Assembly (NCBI GenBank): GCA_951812325.1
Contig: OX638294.1
Location: 3,448,859-3,512,858, forward strand
From: an uncultured Thermoanaerobaculia bacterium
GTDB lineage: Bacteria > Acidobacteriota > Thermoanaerobaculia > Multivoradales > Multivoraceae
Length of the DNA stretch: 64,000 bases
Direction: 5' to 3'
In this document: one piece after another, positions 42,527-51,990 of the stretch
How the letters are laid out: each line of letters begins with the position of its first letter
Position numbering within the stretch: the stretch's first letter is position 1
Notes under the pieces: generated by a model
Seen by the model: the letters and a program-made list of their open reading frames with translations, nothing else
Databases searched by the model: none
Told to the model about the DNA's origin: nothing
Position numbers and translations under genes: made by a program

Positions 42527-43555
42527 ATGGCCGACCCCGTCCTCAGAAGTCCGCAACAGCCGCGCGAGCCGCGGCGGCCGCTCGATCTGGCGGACTTCCC
42601 GGGATGCCGCGCTGTTCACCTGCCGGTCGAGAAGCTCGACGACTACGAGGGCCGCATCGAGTACTGGGAGTCCCGCAGTTCGACCGCGGTTGTGATTGCC
42701 GAAGGAACTACGGCCTATCACGAGATCCCGTCGCGTGGCCTCGCCGGTCTGATCCGGGAGATTGCGCTGGCCCGGGGTTCGGAGATCCTGGCGCTGGGCT
42801 CGACGAGCCTGGTGCAGTTCGACGAGGACGGCGTACGCGAGGTCCTTGTGCAGGCTGACGAGACCTTCTTTCTCGAGCGGCCCGCGCGGCGCGGCAAGGA
42901 GATCGATGTCGACATTGGCCCGTTGCCCGATGTGATCCTCGAAGTCGACCACACGACCGATGTCCGCCGACGGAAGCTGGATGTCTACGCCTCCTGGGGT
43001 CTTCCGGAAGTGTGGGTGGAGGTGCCGGAACCGGTCTGGATGGCGCGGCGGACTTCGGGCCGACCGCGACTGACGATCTATCTCCTGGACGGCGACCGCT
43101 ACGTCGAGTCGGCTGTCAGCCGCGCGTTCGGGGACTGGCGGGCGGCGGAGATCCACCGGGCGCTGAACGAGGCGGGGAAGTCGGCGGAGACCGTCGCGGC
43201 GGTGCGCCGTGTGGGCCGCAGGCTGGGCAGGGCGGCCGGCACCGGTCCCGACGACGACCGGTTCCTTGGCGCCGAACGCGAAGAGAGCCGTGCGGAGGGC
43301 CGTGCGGAGGGCCGTGCGGAGGGCCGTGCGGAAGGCCGTGCGGAAGGCGCGCTTGAGATGGCGCGTTGCCTCGTGCGGCAGGCGCTCCAGGCCCGCGATT
43401 TGGCGATCACGCCTGCGGTGGAAGCCTGGCTGGAGCGGCTCTCGGCGACGACGGATACAACCGCCGCCATCGGGGCAGCGGTGGAGTGCCGCGATGCCGA
43501 GGACTTCCTGCGCCGGGTCGAGGCGCCTCCGACGAGTCCGGACGAGGCGCCGTAG
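42527..43555 (+). CDS. Uma2-family (DUF820) restriction-like endonuclease
   Basis: A 342-residue protein of the PD-(D/E)XK-related Uma2 family: STAVVIAEGTTAYHEIPSRG, VQFDEDGVREV, LPDVILEVDHTTDVRRRKLDVYASWGLPEVWVE with the acidic and Lys residues of the nuclease-like core. The C-terminal extension has a repeat of GRAE units (codons 43288-43347) typical of these proteins. Function is unproven despite high copy number in many genomes. Confidence 0.85.
   Translation: MADPVLRSPQQPREPRRPLDLADFPGCRAVHLPVEKLDDYEGRIEYWESRSSTAVVIAEGTTAYHEIPSRGLAGLIREIALARGSEILALGSTSLVQFDEDGVREVLVQADETFFLERPARRGKEIDVDIGPLPDVILEVDHTTDVRRRKLDVYASWGLPEVWVEVPEPVWMARRTSGRPRLTIYLLDGDRYVESAVSRAFGDWRAAEIHRALNEAGKSAETVAAVRRVGRRLGRAAGTGPDDDRFLGAEREESRAEGRAEGRAEGRAEGRAEGALEMARCLVRQALQARDLAITPAVEAWLERLSATTDTTAAIGAAVECRDAEDFLRRVEAPPTSPDEAP
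43288..43347 (+). repeat. 12-bp in-frame tandem repeat (5 units) in the Uma2 gene
   Basis: Five units of GCCGTGCGGAGG or GCCGTGCGGAAG, encoding (GRAE)n. Because the unit is a multiple of three, copy-number change alters linker length without breaking the frame. Confidence 0.85.
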
Positions 43556-43586
43556 CCGCCGCGAGAAGAGGGTTCTCGCGGGCGGC
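43555..43586 (+). terminator. Hairpin after the Uma2 gene
   Basis: GCCGCC-GCGAGAA, loop GAGGG, TTCTCGC-GG(G)CGGC: a 13-bp stem with one bulge, starting at the last base of the Uma2 stop codon. There is no T-tract. Confidence 0.55.
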
Positions 43587-43655
43587 TCCACGGCCGGATT
43601 CGTGTCGTGCAGGTGCTAGGGTTGGCCTTCAGTCAAAGCCACGGTTCGACGCAGG

Positions 43656-44120
43656 ATGACGCTGATGAACACGACTCGATTCCTCTCCCGGCTGGCGCTT
43701 TTGGCCACTGGACTCGCCGCGGCCACGGCCCTGGTCTTTCTGGCGCCGGCGCCACCGGCGTCCGCCCACCACGCCTTCGCCGCCGAGTTTGACGCGACGA
43801 AGCCGGTGCGGCTGCGCGGCCAGGTGACGAAGGTCGAGTGGGTGAACCCCCATGCCTGGATTCACATCGACGTCACGGACGAGGACGGCACGGTGACCGC
43901 CTGGATGGTCGAGTGCGGACCGCCGGGCGCCCTGGTACGGCGCGGCTGGAAGAAGAACTCGGTCGCTCCGGGCACCGAGGTGCTCGTGGAGGGCTATCAG
44001 GCGATCGACGGTGCGCCGCGGGCGAACGGACGCGACGTGACGCTTCCCGACGGCCGCCGGCTGTTTGCCGGTTCTTCGGGCACGGGTGCGCCATACGACG
44101 ATCGGGAGTCTTCCGGCTAA
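43656..44120 (+). CDS. Exported DUF6152-like protein
   Basis: A 154-residue exported protein (signal peptide LATGLAAATALVFLAPAPPASA) with the DUF6152-type core HHAFAAEFDATKPVRLRGQVTKVEWVNPHAWIHIDVTDEDG and PPGALVRRGW. The family often occurs beside the GRWEGDTLVVE family, as here. Function unknown. Confidence 0.75.
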   Translation: MTLMNTTRFLSRLALLATGLAAATALVFLAPAPPASAHHAFAAEFDATKPVRLRGQVTKVEWVNPHAWIHIDVTDEDGTVTAWMVECGPPGALVRRGWKKNSVAPGTEVLVEGYQAIDGAPRANGRDVTLPDGRRLFAGSSGTGAPYDDRESSG

Positions 44121-44218
44121 GCCGTAGCGAGGCTTCGCCTCAGACCGACGAGCGTGCAGGCCGGTCGGGGCTGCGGCTGGCTGGAGCGCGCTCCCGGCGC
44201 CGGGAATTTGGGTGGTAC

Positions 44219-44842
44219 CGTTGCGTTGACCACGGATACACCGATAAGAACACGGGCACCGCCTGGTGGCTGGAGGAGAGCGAGGACGGTTCCGGCCCCT
44301 ACGACAACATGGAGCAGCGGCCGCTGCCGGAGCGTTGCCTGATGGGCTTCAGCTCGACCGGCGGGCCACCGATGCTGCCGGCGCTCTACAACAACCACAA
44401 GCGGATCGTGCAGACCGGAAACCACGTGATGATCCTGATCGAGATGGTCCACGACGCCCGCGTCGTGCGCATCGGCGGCGAGCACGCGCCGGCCTCGGAG
44501 CGCCGCTGGATGGGCGATTCGATCGGCTGGTGGGAAGGCGACACGCTGGTCGTCGACACGACGAACTTCGGCGAAGAACCGGGCCTCGGTTCGGCGACGA
44601 AGGACCTGCACGTCGTGGAGCGCTTCCAGCGTCTGCCGGACGGCAACCTGCTCTACGGGTTCACGGTCGAAGACCCGAACGTCTGGGAAACACCCTGGAG
44701 CGGCGAGTACGTGTGGCGGTCGACTCCCAACAAGGTATTCGAGTACGCCTGCCACGAGGGCAACTACGCGCTCGGCAACGTGATGCGCGGCGCGCGGCTA
44801 CTCGAGGCGGACGCGATGGCCGGCTCAACCGGCGGCGAGTGA
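44219..44842 (+). pseudogene. GRWEGDTLVVE family protein, paralogue 3, 5'-truncated
   Basis: Open frame with good homology from TGTAWWLEESEDGSGPYDNM to the stop: ERCLMGFSSTGGPPMLPALYNN, RWMGDSIGWWEGDTLVVDTTNF, VVERFQRLPDGNLLYGFTVEDPNVW, FEYACHEGNYALGNVMRGAR. The expected signal peptide and the NPDINGVW opening are missing; the 100 bases upstream do not resemble the family and no good start codon exists. A start at the ATG of MEQRPLPERCLMG is possible but would remove family sequence. Confidence 0.6.
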
Positions 44843-44918
44843 CCCGCCCGGTCGGGCCGGAGTCGGAACAAAGCCATCGGGCGGTGCGGCTGGCTTGGAC
44901 GTGTCTGTTGCTGGTTGC

Positions 44919-46838
44919 TCAGCGGTCGAGCACTGACAGCACGATCCGCGAGGGATGCTCCGCCGAGTGGTGGACGACGTTGTTCGCCGCGCGCCACTCG
45001 GTTTCGTCGTAGTTGTTGCCGCCGGTGTTCAGGTTGCGGTCGTAGCGGGGGAAGTTGCTGCTCGAGATCTCGATCCGCAGCCGGTGACCGGCGCCGAACA
45101 CGTTGGCGGTTGCGAGCGGTCCGAGCGACACTTCGTACACCTCGCCCGGATCCATCAGGACGTGCCGGTCGAAGCCTTCGCGGTAGCGCATGCGGAGGAT
45201 CGTGTCGTCGAGGTTGAAGGCCCGGCCGTCGGGGAAGACGTCTACGAGCTTGACCGTGAAATCGGTGTCCGGTGCGTCGGAGGAGACGTGCAGGACGACG
45301 TCGATCGATCCGACGACGGCGAGCGGTTCTTCGAACGGTTCCGTCGTGTAGACGAGCACGTCGGCGCGGGCCTCGACGCCGCGCTGGTCGAAGGCGCCCG
45401 GTTCGTAGTCGCCCATGCAGCAGAAGGCGCCGCCGTGGGTCGGCACGGGCGCGCCCGGGTCGTAGACGAAACGGTCGGCGCCGGCGCCGCTGCCGCCGGC
45501 ATCCGTTGTGAGCCTGCCGTCTCCGGCGGAGCTGTTCGCGTTGCCGCCACTGTCCAGGTAGAGCGTGACGGGCTCGATGCCGGCGGGCGGCCATTCGTCC
45601 GCGTTCCGCCAACCGTCCTCGCCCATCAGGAAGTAGCGGACCCTGGCGTAGCGGTTCTCGAACCCGTTCGCCTCGGGCTTGGTGAAACGGTCGAGAAAGC
45701 TCCACAGCATCTCGTCGAAGGCGAAGTCCGTGTCGCCGAAGTCCCGTTCGCCGACGATCAGCGGATCCGTCAGCCGGTACATGTTGCAGTGCAGGCTGGG
45801 CGCCACGACCATGTACTGGTGGTCGCGGACCTCCGGGTCCGCGTTCTCGCGCACGTGGCCGTAGAGCGCCAGGTTCGGCGAAACGGACAGGTCGTACCAG
45901 GAGTTGGCCCACAGCGCCGGCACGCCGAACGGCTCGTCGTCGTGGTAGAGGCCGCCCTCGTACCAGGCCGGGTCGTCCGGCAGGCGGGCGGCGAACTCGC
46001 CGAAGATCCCCTTCGGACCGCCGACCGACTCGATCAACGTCTGAATCGGCAGGTGACGAAGCGCCTGCTCCCAGTCGACGGCCGGCATCTTCGCGGCCAG
46101 GTCGAAGTAGGTCGCGAGTCGTTCCAGGTCCTCCCGGCTGGTGCCGGGCGGGAAGGTCGGACGCTGCGTGTTCTGTTCGCCGTAGAGCCACGCCGCCATG
46201 GGAAGCTGCACCGCGCCGCCGCGGTAGAAGTTCCCCTGCTCGTGGAACGGCCCCATGCGGCCGATGCCCGCGCCCTGGCCCATGGGCACCGCGGCCGCGT
46301 GGCCTGGATGGCGCATGGCGGCGAGCCCCATCTGCCACTCCGCGGTCGAGGAGCAGCCGAGCGTCGCGATCTTGCCGTTCGACCACGGCTGGTCGGCGAT
46401 CCAGGTCAGTGCGTCGTAGCCGTCGGTGCGTGGCCGGCCGAGGATCTCCCAGTCGCCTTCGGAGAAGAACTTGCCGCGCTCGTTCTGGACCACGAAGGCG
46501 TAGCCGCGTTCGATCGCGTCGAGGCCGAACTTGAGCAGCGCGCTCGGGCGTTCCAGGTTGGGCTCCGGCAGCGGGCTGAAGTTGTAGGGCGTGCGCCAGA
46601 AGATCGCCGGCGACGGGCCCTCGGCGTCGCGCGGCCGGTAGATCTCGGTGGCGAGACGCACTCCATCCCGCATCGGTACCATGACCATGCGGTCGATCTC
46701 CGCCTTGCGGTCGAGGTCGGCCCGGCGTACCGGATCCGGCGTACGGTGGATCTGGGCGGTGACCGCCGACCCCGTCAGCCCAAGGGAGAGAGGAACTGCC
46801 AGCAGACGGATGACCGTTCGAACTCGAACCTGGCTCAT
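44919..46838 (-). CDS. CocE/NonD-family hydrolase (X-Pro dipeptidyl-peptidase-like)
   Basis: A 639-residue exported alpha/beta hydrolase: VMVPMRDGVRLATEIYRP, IFWRTPYN, GYAFVVQNERGKFFSEGDW, the nucleophile region KIATLGCSSTAEWQMGLA (Ser), and the C-terminal jelly-roll (ADVLVYTTEPFEEPLAVVGS ... HRLRIEISSSNFPRYDRNLNTGG). The family includes cocaine esterase and cephalosporin acylases; the substrate here is unknown. ATG at 46838 follows GGAGG and overlaps the start codon of the divergent gene at 46837. Confidence 0.9.
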   Translation of the reverse strand: MSQVRVRTVIRLLAVPLSLGLTGSAVTAQIHRTPDPVRRADLDRKAEIDRMVMVPMRDGVRLATEIYRPRDAEGPSPAIFWRTPYNFSPLPEPNLERPSALLKFGLDAIERGYAFVVQNERGKFFSEGDWEILGRPRTDGYDALTWIADQPWSNGKIATLGCSSTAEWQMGLAAMRHPGHAAAVPMGQGAGIGRMGPFHEQGNFYRGGAVQLPMAAWLYGEQNTQRPTFPPGTSREDLERLATYFDLAAKMPAVDWEQALRHLPIQTLIESVGGPKGIFGEFAARLPDDPAWYEGGLYHDDEPFGVPALWANSWYDLSVSPNLALYGHVRENADPEVRDHQYMVVAPSLHCNMYRLTDPLIVGERDFGDTDFAFDEMLWSFLDRFTKPEANGFENRYARVRYFLMGEDGWRNADEWPPAGIEPVTLYLDSGGNANSSAGDGRLTTDAGGSGAGADRFVYDPGAPVPTHGGAFCCMGDYEPGAFDQRGVEARADVLVYTTEPFEEPLAVVGSIDVVLHVSSDAPDTDFTVKLVDVFPDGRAFNLDDTILRMRYREGFDRHVLMDPGEVYEVSLGPLATANVFGAGHRLRIEISSSNFPRYDRNLNTGGNNYDETEWRAANNVVHHSAEHPSRIVLSVLDR

Positions 46839-47736
46839 GGCAACTGCCTCCTTCAGGGTGCGGACCGGTTCCGCTCCGACGGGAGCGGCCTTCCTGGCCG
46901 CTCTGGTGGTCTTCGCACCGGCCATTGTGCCAGTTGCCTCCGCCTCCGAGTCGTCGGGGGCCGCAGTCCGACGGGTCGCCGTGCTGGCTGCCGATGCCGG
47001 GGACGCCCGGATCGCGATGGTGGAAGAGGCGGTGTCGTTCTGGAATGGCGCCGCCTCGGGTCTCGGTGCGGGCGCCGTGTTTGCCGACCCGGAGTTCGTG
47101 ATGCCCCCGGCAGACGCACGTCCTGCCCTGGCGGGTGACCCGGGCCTGGGGCAAGAACGCCCGCGAGCAGCGAGACGGCCCGGCCGCCCGACGCGGCCGC
47201 CACGCCGGGCGCCGGATCAGCCTCTCGCGGGGGCAGGAGAAGGTGACCGTGTTCACGCTGTTGAAGCAGGCCTGCGGCCGTTCGAGAACTACGCGCACCA
47301 GCTCTCCCGGCTCGCCGGCCGCCTGCATGCGTCGGGCCCCGGACCGGCGCCGCCGGAGGCGTTGTTCGCCGTCGAAGCGGAGGTCGTCGTGTTGCTGTCG
47401 GTGCAGAATCTCATGCCGTTCGCCTGGCCGTACGGGGAGGGCGGGCGCTACTTCGTTGCCGTCCCCGCCGGCGAGGAGCGGGAGAACGTCCTTCGCAACG
47501 TGATTGCGCACGAACTCGGGCACGTTCTCGGCCTGAAGCACCTTGCCGAGCCGGGTGTGCTGATGTGCCAGCCGTGCGACACGTCGACGGCAATCAGCCG
47601 GGACCAGGCGGCAGGTCCCTCGCCTGCGACCGCGGCGGTGGACCAGCCGCGATTCCTGCCGCTGACCGACCTCGACCGCGAGCGGCTGCGCACTTTCCTG
47701 GCCGAACCCGACCAGGACGACCACCTGGACCCGTAG
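46837..47736 (+). CDS. Exported zinc metalloprotease-like protein
   Basis: A 299-residue frame with a signal peptide (AAFLAALVVFAPAIVPVASA) and the zincin motif HELGHVLGLKH near residue 225, followed by EPGVLMCQPC. Metal ligands (three His) are intact. The segment about 47125-47270 has odd composition (QERPRAARRPGRPTRPPRR) and a neighbouring frame looks more natural there, so a compensated frameshift is suspected. The start is either ATG 46837, sharing CATG with the divergent hydrolase gene, or GTG 46858. Confidence 0.65.
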   Translation: MATASFRVRTGSAPTGAAFLAALVVFAPAIVPVASASESSGAAVRRVAVLAADAGDARIAMVEEAVSFWNGAASGLGAGAVFADPEFVMPPADARPALAGDPGLGQERPRAARRPGRPTRPPRRAPDQPLAGAGEGDRVHAVEAGLRPFENYAHQLSRLAGRLHASGPGPAPPEALFAVEAEVVVLLSVQNLMPFAWPYGEGGRYFVAVPAGEERENVLRNVIAHELGHVLGLKHLAEPGVLMCQPCDTSTAISRDQAAGPSPATAAVDQPRFLPLTDLDRERLRTFLAEPDQDDHLDP

Positions 47737-47761
47737 CAGCCCGTGGCAAGGGCCGCGCTGC
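47737..47761 (+). repeat. Dispersed post-stop motif, copy 3
   Basis: CAGCCCGTGGCAAGGGCCGC followed by GCTGC, immediately after the metalloprotease stop. It contains CAGC...GCTG and CCC...GGG pairings. Confidence 0.5.
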
Positions 47762-47815
47762 ACTCGGACGGCGCCGCGGTCTCGTCATCCGCCTGCCGTG
47801 GGTTACTGTTCGCTG

Positions 47816-49441
47816 ATGGCGGAGGAGGCGGGCCGGAAGCGACGCGGGACGAAGCGGAAGGGGCTGTTCAACCGCTTCCTCAATGCGGTCGAGTTCCTCG
47901 GCAATCTGCTTCCCCACCCGGTGACGCTCTTCGCGTTGCTGTCGTTGATCGTGCTGCTGGTGTCGGGTGGCGCGGCGCTGTTCGACGTGCAGGTCGAGGA
48001 TCCGCGGCCCGCCGGCGTCGCCGGCCGCGCCGAGGACGGCACGATCCGCGCCGTCAGCCTGCTGAACCCGGAAGGGATGCGGCGGATCGCGATGAACCTG
48101 GTGACGAACTTCACCGGCTTTGCGCCCTTGGGGACGGTGCTCGTCGCTCTCTTGGGGGTCGGGGTCGCGGAACGGTCCGGTCTGCTGGCCGCGCTTCTGC
48201 GGGCACTCGTGCTCGGAGCGCCGCGCAACCTGTTGACCGCGGTCGTCGTGTTCGCCTCGGTGGTCTCGAACACCGCCTCGGAGATGGGCTACGTCGTGTT
48301 GATCCCGCTCGCGGCGGTCGTGTTCCGGGCCGTCGGCCGGCATCCGCTGGTCGGTCTGGCCGCCGCCTTTGCGGGCGTTTCCGGGGGATACTCCGCGAAC
48401 ATTCTGATCGGCACCGTGGACCCGTTGCTGGCGGGGATCACGACCGAGGCGGCGCGCCTGATCGACCCGTCCTACGCGCCCGGCGGCTTGAACGAGGTGC
48501 CTGCGACCGCGAACTATCTGTTCATGTTCGTCAGCACCTTCATGATCACGATCATCGGCACCCTGGTGACGACGAAGATCGTCGAGCCCAAGCTCGGCGT
48601 CTTCGATCCGAGTCGGGCGGAGGACGATCTCGAGGACCCGGAGGAGGGTCTCAAGACCCTGTCGAAGGCAGAGAAGCGCGGGCTGAAGTTGGCCGGGGTG
48701 ACCGTGCTCGCGATGCTCGGCGGGCTGGCGCTCCTCGCTCTGCCGGAGAACGGCTGGTTCCGCGACCCCGCGGTGAATGCCCTCCTGATCGACGATCTGC
48801 GGCCCATGCTGCGCAGCGTCGTGTCATTGATCTTCGTCTTCTTCATCGTCCCGTCGATCGTCTACGGCCGGGTGACCGGTTCGCTCCGCAACGACCGCGA
48901 CGTGATCGACGGCATGGGACGCTCGATGAGTTCCCTCGGGCCCTACCTGGTGCTCGTCTTCTTCGCTGCCCAGTTCGTCTCGTTCTTCAACTGGACCAAT
49001 CTGGGGACGATCACGGCGGTCGTCGGCGCCGATGTGCTGACCCGGTTCGACCTCACCGGGCCGCTCGTGTTCGTGCCGTTCATTCTGATGTGCTGCTTCG
49101 TCAACCTGATGCTGGGCAGCGCGTCGGCGCAGTGGGCGGTGACGGCGCCGATCTTCGTGCCGATGCTGATGACGGTCGGCTACAGCCCCGAAGTGATCCA
49201 GGCCGCCTACCGGATCGGCGACTCGACGACGAACATCATCACGCCGATGATGAGCTACTTCGGCCTCATCCTGGCGGTGGCGATGCGCTACGACCGGAAG
49301 CTGGGCATCGGCACCCTGATCGCGACGATGATCCCGTACTCCATCACGTACCTGATCGGCTGGATCTCGCTCTTCTACCTCTGGGTGTTCGCGCTGGGCC
49401 TGCCGGTCGGCCCGGGATCGCCGACCTACTACTCGCCGTGA
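47816..49441 (+). CDS. AbgT-family transporter
   Basis: A 541-residue integral membrane protein with about 11-13 hydrophobic segments. Family stretches: NAVEFLGNLLPHPVTLFALL, TNFTGFAPLGTVLVALLGVGVAERSGL, SNTASEMGYVVLIPLAA, GGYSANILIGTVDPLLAGIT, and RIGDSTTNIITPMMSYFGLIL. AbgT members import p-aminobenzoyl-glutamate or export sulfonamides using ion gradients. ATG at 47816 was chosen; a GTG 18 bases upstream is in frame. Confidence 0.92.
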   Translation: MAEEAGRKRRGTKRKGLFNRFLNAVEFLGNLLPHPVTLFALLSLIVLLVSGGAALFDVQVEDPRPAGVAGRAEDGTIRAVSLLNPEGMRRIAMNLVTNFTGFAPLGTVLVALLGVGVAERSGLLAALLRALVLGAPRNLLTAVVVFASVVSNTASEMGYVVLIPLAAVVFRAVGRHPLVGLAAAFAGVSGGYSANILIGTVDPLLAGITTEAARLIDPSYAPGGLNEVPATANYLFMFVSTFMITIIGTLVTTKIVEPKLGVFDPSRAEDDLEDPEEGLKTLSKAEKRGLKLAGVTVLAMLGGLALLALPENGWFRDPAVNALLIDDLRPMLRSVVSLIFVFFIVPSIVYGRVTGSLRNDRDVIDGMGRSMSSLGPYLVLVFFAAQFVSFFNWTNLGTITAVVGADVLTRFDLTGPLVFVPFILMCCFVNLMLGSASAQWAVTAPIFVPMLMTVGYSPEVIQAAYRIGDSTTNIITPMMSYFGLILAVAMRYDRKLGIGTLIATMIPYSITYLIGWISLFYLWVFALGLPVGPGSPTYYSP

Positions 49442-49566
49442 ACCGGTTCTTCCGCGGCTTCCCGGCGTTTCGCGAGCGGTTCGACGTCACGGAACCGAAG
49501 GGCTTGCCGCGGTGCTGCTAGACTCACTCGCTGAACAAGAGCCTGCGCGGGAGGAGGGGAATCGCC

Positions 49567-49773
49567 ATGGCCAGGCCCGGACCAACCACTTTTGCCAAGC
49601 GGCAGCGGGAAATCCGCAAACGCCGGAAACGTCAGGAGAAGCTGGATCGTCGCGCGCAGCGCAAACTGGAGAAGGAGCAGGCCGCCGAATTGGCGCCTGT
49701 TGATCTCTCGGGCGAGGATCCGGACATCGCCGGCATCGTGCCCGGCCCGCAGCCGCTGCCCGACTGGGACTGA
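49567..49773 (+). CDS. Small conserved basic protein, 68 aa
   Basis: MARPGPTTFAKRQREIRKRR, a basic coiled-coil stretch (RRAQRKLEKEQAAEL) and the end GEDPDIAGIVPGPQPLPDWD. Proteins with this RPGPTTFAKRQRE start and DPDIAGIVPGPQP end recur in Acidobacteria and deltaproteobacterial lineages; no function is known to me. GAGGAGGGGAATCGCC precedes the ATG, and a strong hairpin follows the stop. Confidence 0.75.
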   Translation: MARPGPTTFAKRQREIRKRRKRQEKLDRRAQRKLEKEQAAELAPVDLSGEDPDIAGIVPGPQPLPDWD

Positions 49774-49778
49774 GCCGC

Positions 49779-49802
49779 CCGAGCCGAGACGGCTCGGCTC
49801 GG
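49779..49802 (+). terminator. Strong hairpin after the small basic protein gene
   Basis: CCGAGCCGAG, loop ACGG, CTCGGCTCGG: a perfect 10-bp GC stem six bases after the stop at 49773. Confidence 0.65.
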
Positions 49803-50005
49803 ATCGTCCGGGCGCGCCCACGGCCCTGGCAGGCGCCTGGCGCTCTCGCCGGCGGTCGCCGCGTGGCCGCAGCGTCCTGTCCAAAGGGGGCGCAGCGTTG
49901 CTGCAGCGCAAGCCCCCCGAGGCGCCCTCGCCGCGCCTTGCTGGACGGGGGTCCCGCCGTTCCCGGTGCGACGCGGACTTCTGCTGCGGGCTGCCGGAGC
50001 TGGAG

Positions 50006-51850
50006 CTAGAGGCCCGCTTGCAAGGTGACAGGCTCGCGGACGAAGGAGGTGATGCCCGTGAACTCGTCGCGAACGCCCACCGCCACGTCGTACCGGCCCT
50101 CGGGCAGCTCCATCGCCACCTGGAAGTGGAAGCTGGCGGAGTCAGCCGCGCCGAGGTCTGCACTGGCGTCGACCGGGAGCATTCTCTGGCGCACCGGTGT
50201 ACGGGCGCCGTTCTTCCGGTTGGCCGCCAGCAGCCATAGCCGGAGTTGCCTGGCGGAACCGGCCGCCCCTGCCGAGTACTTCGCAAGTTGCGTTCGCGGT
50301 ACATCGACTTCGATGACCAGCTCATGGAGCTTGCCGTCGGGCGGTGGTGAAGGCTGGAAGCCGATCGTCACGTCGAGCGGGTTCTCCGTGCTGCCGAGGT
50401 TGGCGACGGACAGCAGCCGCTCGGCGAGGCGTTCGTCCCGAGTCTTGACGCGATAGGACGCGCGGTGCCGGGCCCGCAGGCCTTTCCTCACGTCCGGAGC
50501 GAGCAGAACGTCGATGGCCTGTACGTCTCCCGCCCTGGATTCGGCGGGAACGAAGCCGAGAGAGTACGTGGCGGCAAGCTGAACGGAGACGTCGTCGAGG
50601 AGTTCCGCCAGATCATTCGAGTTCGTGAGCAGCTTGCCGCCCGTTTCGTCGGCGAGCACGTGCAGGCCCCCCTGCACGTCCATGCGATGCAGACGGTCGT
50701 TCATCGGTGACGGCGGCGCGTCGAGAGACATGCTCTGGGCGAGCCCGGGCCGCACTCCCGCAGCGTCAAGCGGGAAGAACGTCACCCGGTTCGCGTTCGC
50801 GTGAGCGGCTATCCGCTGCAGACGACGGCTCTCGTCGAACTCCACCATCGCGCCAAAGCTCTCGGCCATCGTCCGGGAGTCGCCGGGGCACATTTGCTGA
50901 GCGATGTAATCGAACACCGAGATGCCGGGACGTTGCGGCAGTCCGTCGCTCACGTACAGGAGCGCCTTGCGACCCGGTACTCCGGACAGCGTGGTGACCA
51001 GGTCGGCGAGGCCGTCGGCGGCGACGGCCGCTCGTCGCGCCTGTTCGTGCGCGTGTTGCCTGGCGACTGCCAGCATGGCGCCCCCCGAGCAGGCCATGTC
51101 GCCCTGGAGTTTCTTCGCGTTCAGCACATCCTGCAGCGCCCGCCGCCTGGCTAAGAAGCCCTCGACGGCCCGCGGATCCGCCTTGGGGCGCGTGGCCATC
51201 GCTTCGAGCAGCGCCTCCACGTCAGTGGTGGGAGGCGACAGGATTTCCAGCCGGTCCCTCATCGTAACCAGCAGGAAACGGTTCCGGGTTCGACGCAGCG
51301 GTTCGAGCGCAGCCCCTAGCCGCTTCACGAGGCGGGCCCGGTGCGGCGGATGGAGGTTCAACTCGTCCAGGTAGATAGCGACCGTCAGCGGCGCGGCGCC
51401 CGGGTCGTCCGACGGCGCCGGGCCGCCTTGGGGAAGGCTCCGTGCAGCGGCACTACCGGCGGCCGATTCGATGGTCCGGGCAGCGGGAGGCCGGGCGAAG
51501 TTCGCGATCTCCACCCGCTCGCCGTCCACGTAGAGTTCGAAGTCGCTCCGTTCAAGGCCCGTCACTGCACGGCCCTTTCGATCCGTCACGGCAACATCGA
51601 CCTCGACCACCGTAATGTCGACCGAGTCCTGGAAGGTGTCCTGCGGCTGGCCAGGAAGGACAGTCGAACCGGCGGCCAGGCCGAGCAGGCAGATGGCCGC
51701 GAGGCGCAAGGCGCCCCGGGCGGCCGGGGAACCGGACGTGGAATCACCAGGGCGAAGGCATGCACTCGTCCGTTTCGTCCAAGCTGCGGAGGCATCCCGC
51801 TGCACCTGCGTCTGCAGGCTCGGAACGCTGCCACGCAATCGATCCGGCAT
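50006..51850 (-). CDS. VWFA-related protein of the acidobacterial type
   Basis: A 614-residue exported protein: after the signal region (LRLAAICLLGLAAGSTVLPG) comes VDITVVEVDVAVTDRKGRAVTGLERSDFELYVDGE, the opening of the VWFA-related acidobacterial domain (TIGR03436-like). The VWA part includes LTVAIYLDELNLHPPHRARL, GRKALLYVSDGLPQRPG, and GGKLLTNSNDLAELLDDV, QLAATYSLGFVP. The MIDAS motif appears degraded (YLDELN instead of DxSxS). The C-terminal third is beta-rich. The family is an indicator of Acidobacteriota. Function unknown, perhaps in extracellular protein interactions. Confidence 0.85.
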   Translation of the reverse strand: MPDRLRGSVPSLQTQVQRDASAAWTKRTSACLRPGDSTSGSPAARGALRLAAICLLGLAAGSTVLPGQPQDTFQDSVDITVVEVDVAVTDRKGRAVTGLERSDFELYVDGERVEIANFARPPAARTIESAAGSAAARSLPQGGPAPSDDPGAAPLTVAIYLDELNLHPPHRARLVKRLGAALEPLRRTRNRFLLVTMRDRLEILSPPTTDVEALLEAMATRPKADPRAVEGFLARRRALQDVLNAKKLQGDMACSGGAMLAVARQHAHEQARRAAVAADGLADLVTTLSGVPGRKALLYVSDGLPQRPGISVFDYIAQQMCPGDSRTMAESFGAMVEFDESRRLQRIAAHANANRVTFFPLDAAGVRPGLAQSMSLDAPPSPMNDRLHRMDVQGGLHVLADETGGKLLTNSNDLAELLDDVSVQLAATYSLGFVPAESRAGDVQAIDVLLAPDVRKGLRARHRASYRVKTRDERLAERLLSVANLGSTENPLDVTIGFQPSPPPDGKLHELVIEVDVPRTQLAKYSAGAAGSARQLRLWLLAANRKNGARTPVRQRMLPVDASADLGAADSASFHFQVAMELPEGRYDVAVGVRDEFTGITSFVREPVTLQAGL

Positions 51851-51990
51851 CTCAGGCTCCTTTGCCGTGTGCGGGAAGCATCTCTCGTGTCGACCAAATC
51901 GTGTCGACCACGAGAAAATGCTAGCAGCCGGCGCTGCTGAAGACCGGACCTGACGTGCTCGAAACCGGACCTGATGTGCGGGGAAGCGGA

